Shown here one piece after another: positions 62,757-64,000 of a stretch of DNA of 64,000 nt (within the stretch, counting starts at the first letter, position 1; each line of letters begins with the position of its first letter). Below the pieces are notes generated by a model. That model was not told where the DNA came from. It made no database searches and was given only the letters and a program-made list of their open reading frames with translations. The position numbers were made by a program, and so were the translations under genes. The stretch is taken from assembly GCA_013112725.1 (NCBI GenBank), contig JABFFZ010000022.1, positions 1-64,000 on the forward strand, in the 5' to 3' direction. The stretch comes from Chloroflexota bacterium. Lineage in GTDB: Bacteria > Chloroflexota > Anaerolineae > Promineifilales > Promineifilaceae.

Positions 62757-63709
62757 CGCGGCACTTCCACCTGCCGTAACAGGCGGCGCACGACGGCGTC
62801 GGGGTTTAGCCCTTCAATTTCCGCTTCCGGTTTGAGCAGGATGCGGTGGCGGTAAACGGGTAAGGTGACGTATTTCACGTCGTCGGGGGTGACGTAATCG
62901 CGGCCTTGCATGGCGGCGTAGGTTTTGGAAGCCAGCAGCACATGGGTAGCGGCACGGGTGCTGGCCCCCAGGGTCAGGTCGGGCGATTGGCGGGAGGCGG
63001 CGGCAACCTGGGCGATGTACGTCAGGATGCCGTCTTCCACAATGACGTGGTTGATGGCCTGGCGGGCGGCCACAATATCGGCAGCGGGCAGGCTCACTTG
63101 CAGCCCGGCGGCGGCCAGATCGTGGGCGTCGAAACCGTGATGGTAGCGACGCAGCACTTCAATGTCGTTGTCCAGCGTGCCGTAGGGGGTGAGGACTTTG
63201 AAGAGGAAACGATCCAGTTGGGCTTCGGGCAGGGGGTAGGTGCCTTCGTATTCGATGGGGTTTTGGGTGGCGATGACCATGAAGGGGGGCGGCAGCAAGT
63301 GGCGTTCGCCTTCCAGGTTGATTTGCCGCTCTTCCATGGCTTCCAGCAGGGCGGATTGGGTTTTAGCGGGGGCGCGGTTGATCTCGTCAGCGAGCAGGAT
63401 TTGGGTGAAGATAGGGCCTTTTTTGAGGAAGAATTGGCCGCTGGTGATGTCGAAGACGCTGGTGCCCAGGATGTCTGAGGGCATGAGGTCGGGGGTGAAC
63501 TGGATGCGGGTGAATTGGGCCTGCACCAGGTGGGCCAGGGTCTTGGCCATGAGGGTTTTGGCGGTGCCGGGCACACCTTCGAGCAGGACGTGGCCGCCGG
63601 TGAGCAGGGCGATGGTGAGTAGTTCAAACGGTTCTTCCAGGCCAACCAAGACTTTGTCGGCCTCCTGGCGCAGGTTTTGGGCGATGGGTTGGAGGGCTGT
63701 TGGGTTCAT
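62753..63709 (-). CDS. MoxR family AAA+ ATPase
   Basis: About 318 residues. Walker [19 protein letters not shown], Walker B-like [51 protein letters not shown], and the C-terminal lid [20 protein letters not shown]. This chaperone-like ATPase acts with the DUF58 protein encoded next. ATG 63709 ([16 protein letters not shown]) matches the family start. No ribosome site; TATACT lies 10 bases upstream, suggesting a leaderless mRNA. No ACGGCCGT occurs in this gene. Confidence 0.93.
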   Translation of the reverse strand: MNPTALQPIAQNLRQEADKVLVGLEEPFELLTIALLTGGHVLLEGVPGTAKTLMAKTLAHLVQAQFTRIQFTPDLMPSDILGTSVFDITSGQFFLKKGPIFTQILLADEINRAPAKTQSALLEAMEERQINLEGERHLLPPPFMVIATQNPIEYEGTYPLPEAQLDRFLFKVLTPYGTLDNDIEVLRRYHHGFDAHDLAAAGLQVSLPAADIVAARQAINHVIVEDGILTYIAQVAAASRQSPDLTLGASTRAATHVLLASKTYAAMQGRDYVTPDDVKYVTLPVYRHRILLKPEAEIEGLNPDAVVRRLLRQVEVPR

Positions 63710-63749
63710 ATGCGGCAAGAGTATAGCTGACGGGAGGAGGGGTGGGCAA
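63710..63749 (-). promoter_or_regulatory. moxR promoter, probably leaderless
   Basis: TTGCCC (63749-63744), 18 bases, TATACT (63725-63720), then 10 bases to the ATG. Confidence 0.55.
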
Positions 63750-63792
63750 GGTGAGGGGGTGAGCGGTGGGCGGGGAGCAGGGCGATTGCATG

Positions 63793-63854
63793 GACTTGAC
63801 AAGTTTGTTACCAAAGGCGGTTGCTGCAATTCCGGTGCAAAAACTTGTCAAGTC
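63793..63854. repeat. long inverted repeat
   Basis: GACTTGACAAGTTT (63793-63806) and AAACTTGTCAAGTC (63841-63854) pair perfectly over 14 bases; each arm contains the small palindrome ACTTGaCAAGT. No gene is seen in 63710-64000. Confidence 0.75.
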
Positions 63855-63882
63855 TCCAGAAGAACTGAACGGTTACCTGTGG

Positions 63883-63986
63883 CAGATAAATCTGCGCCAA
63901 CAGAAGGTGAAGCTCACCTTCGTAGGCTGGGGCCCAGTCGGCGAAGGCCGACTGGGCCCTCTGTAGCCGCGATTTTAATCGCCGGG
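63883..63986. repeat. four-hairpin structured repeat, copy 2
   Basis: CAGAT-aa-ATCTG, GAAGGTGA-agc-TCACCTTC, GGGCCCAGTCGGC-gaag with a perfect 13-base partner, GCGATT-tt-AATCGC, then CGCCGGG. The order and linkers match copy 1 while stem sequences differ, so the structure is what is conserved. Confidence 0.8.
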
Positions 63987-64000
63987 AATTGAGTATGCGA

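Noticed and set aside
61248..62855. 535-codon + strand frame opposite DUF58
   Set aside because: It runs across the repeat hairpin and the antisense of a well-conserved gene.
1..64000. tRNA or rRNA genes
   Set aside because: No T-loop/acceptor pattern or rRNA signature was seen on either strand; a covariance search could still find one.

Overview
The window reads as a chromosomal segment of a Chloroflexota bacterium, probably Anaerolineae or Caldilineae-like. This is inferred from large GAF/histidine-kinase proteins, lipoproteins with Thr/Pro linkers, a secreted peptidase ending in a YLPLLL-type tail, and moderately high GC. No rRNA, tRNA or CRISPR array was seen.

Layout. (1) 1-3500: a small foreign-looking island holding a DUF2283/DUF4258 pair, an EAD-like gene broken by an in-frame TAG, one integron cassette (DUF4365-like nuclease plus attC), a consensus outward promoter and a frameshifted integron integrase. 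(2) 3766-20010: five signalling genes on the + strand (5xGAF hybrid kinase, lone receiver, two giant Ser/Thr-kinase/ATPase/GAF/histidine-kinase paralogues, receiver-adenylate cyclase). (3) 20026-29106: RlmI-type methyltransferase, M23 peptidase, membrane protein, a frameshifted lipoprotein, a decayed IS5-family element and a clostripain-like lipoprotein. (4) 29158-42314, minus strand: a complete xylan/xylose cluster (LacI regulator, sugar ABC binding protein and two permeases, GH8, GH3, GH43, XylA, XylB) with a HicBA pair between xylA and xylB. (5) 42657-48563, minus strand: an operon of family 5 binding lipoprotein, HAMP-GAF membrane sensor without an output domain, two ParA/MinD-like ATPases and a HicA-like pair; this is the best candidate for an undescribed system. 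(6) 48640-56180: methyltransferase, GNAT, a transporter-HEAT-cyclic nucleotide-binding fusion, a RelE-like toxin pair and a two-RCK potassium channel. (7) 56279-63709: MoeA-PBP fusion, RDD, SpoIIM, broken EamA, DUF58 and MoxR.

Two window-wide patterns stand out. The palindrome ACGGCCGT occurs about 119 times by hand count, where one or two are expected by chance. It is absent from the integron island and sparse over the transporter genes, so it behaves like the cyanobacterial HIP1 signature. In addition, about 20 gene junctions carry hairpins whose arms are short tandem repeats (period 7-9) and their reverse complement. They belong to a few sequence classes, often contain the stop codon, and in moeA and the C11 peptidase lie inside coding sequence.

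The genes suggest a filamentous or surface-living heterotroph that degrades xylan and senses its surroundings through layered phosphorelay and cAMP signalling. The cyclase (18973) and the cNMP-binding fusion protein (49995) could form one pathway; that link is inference.
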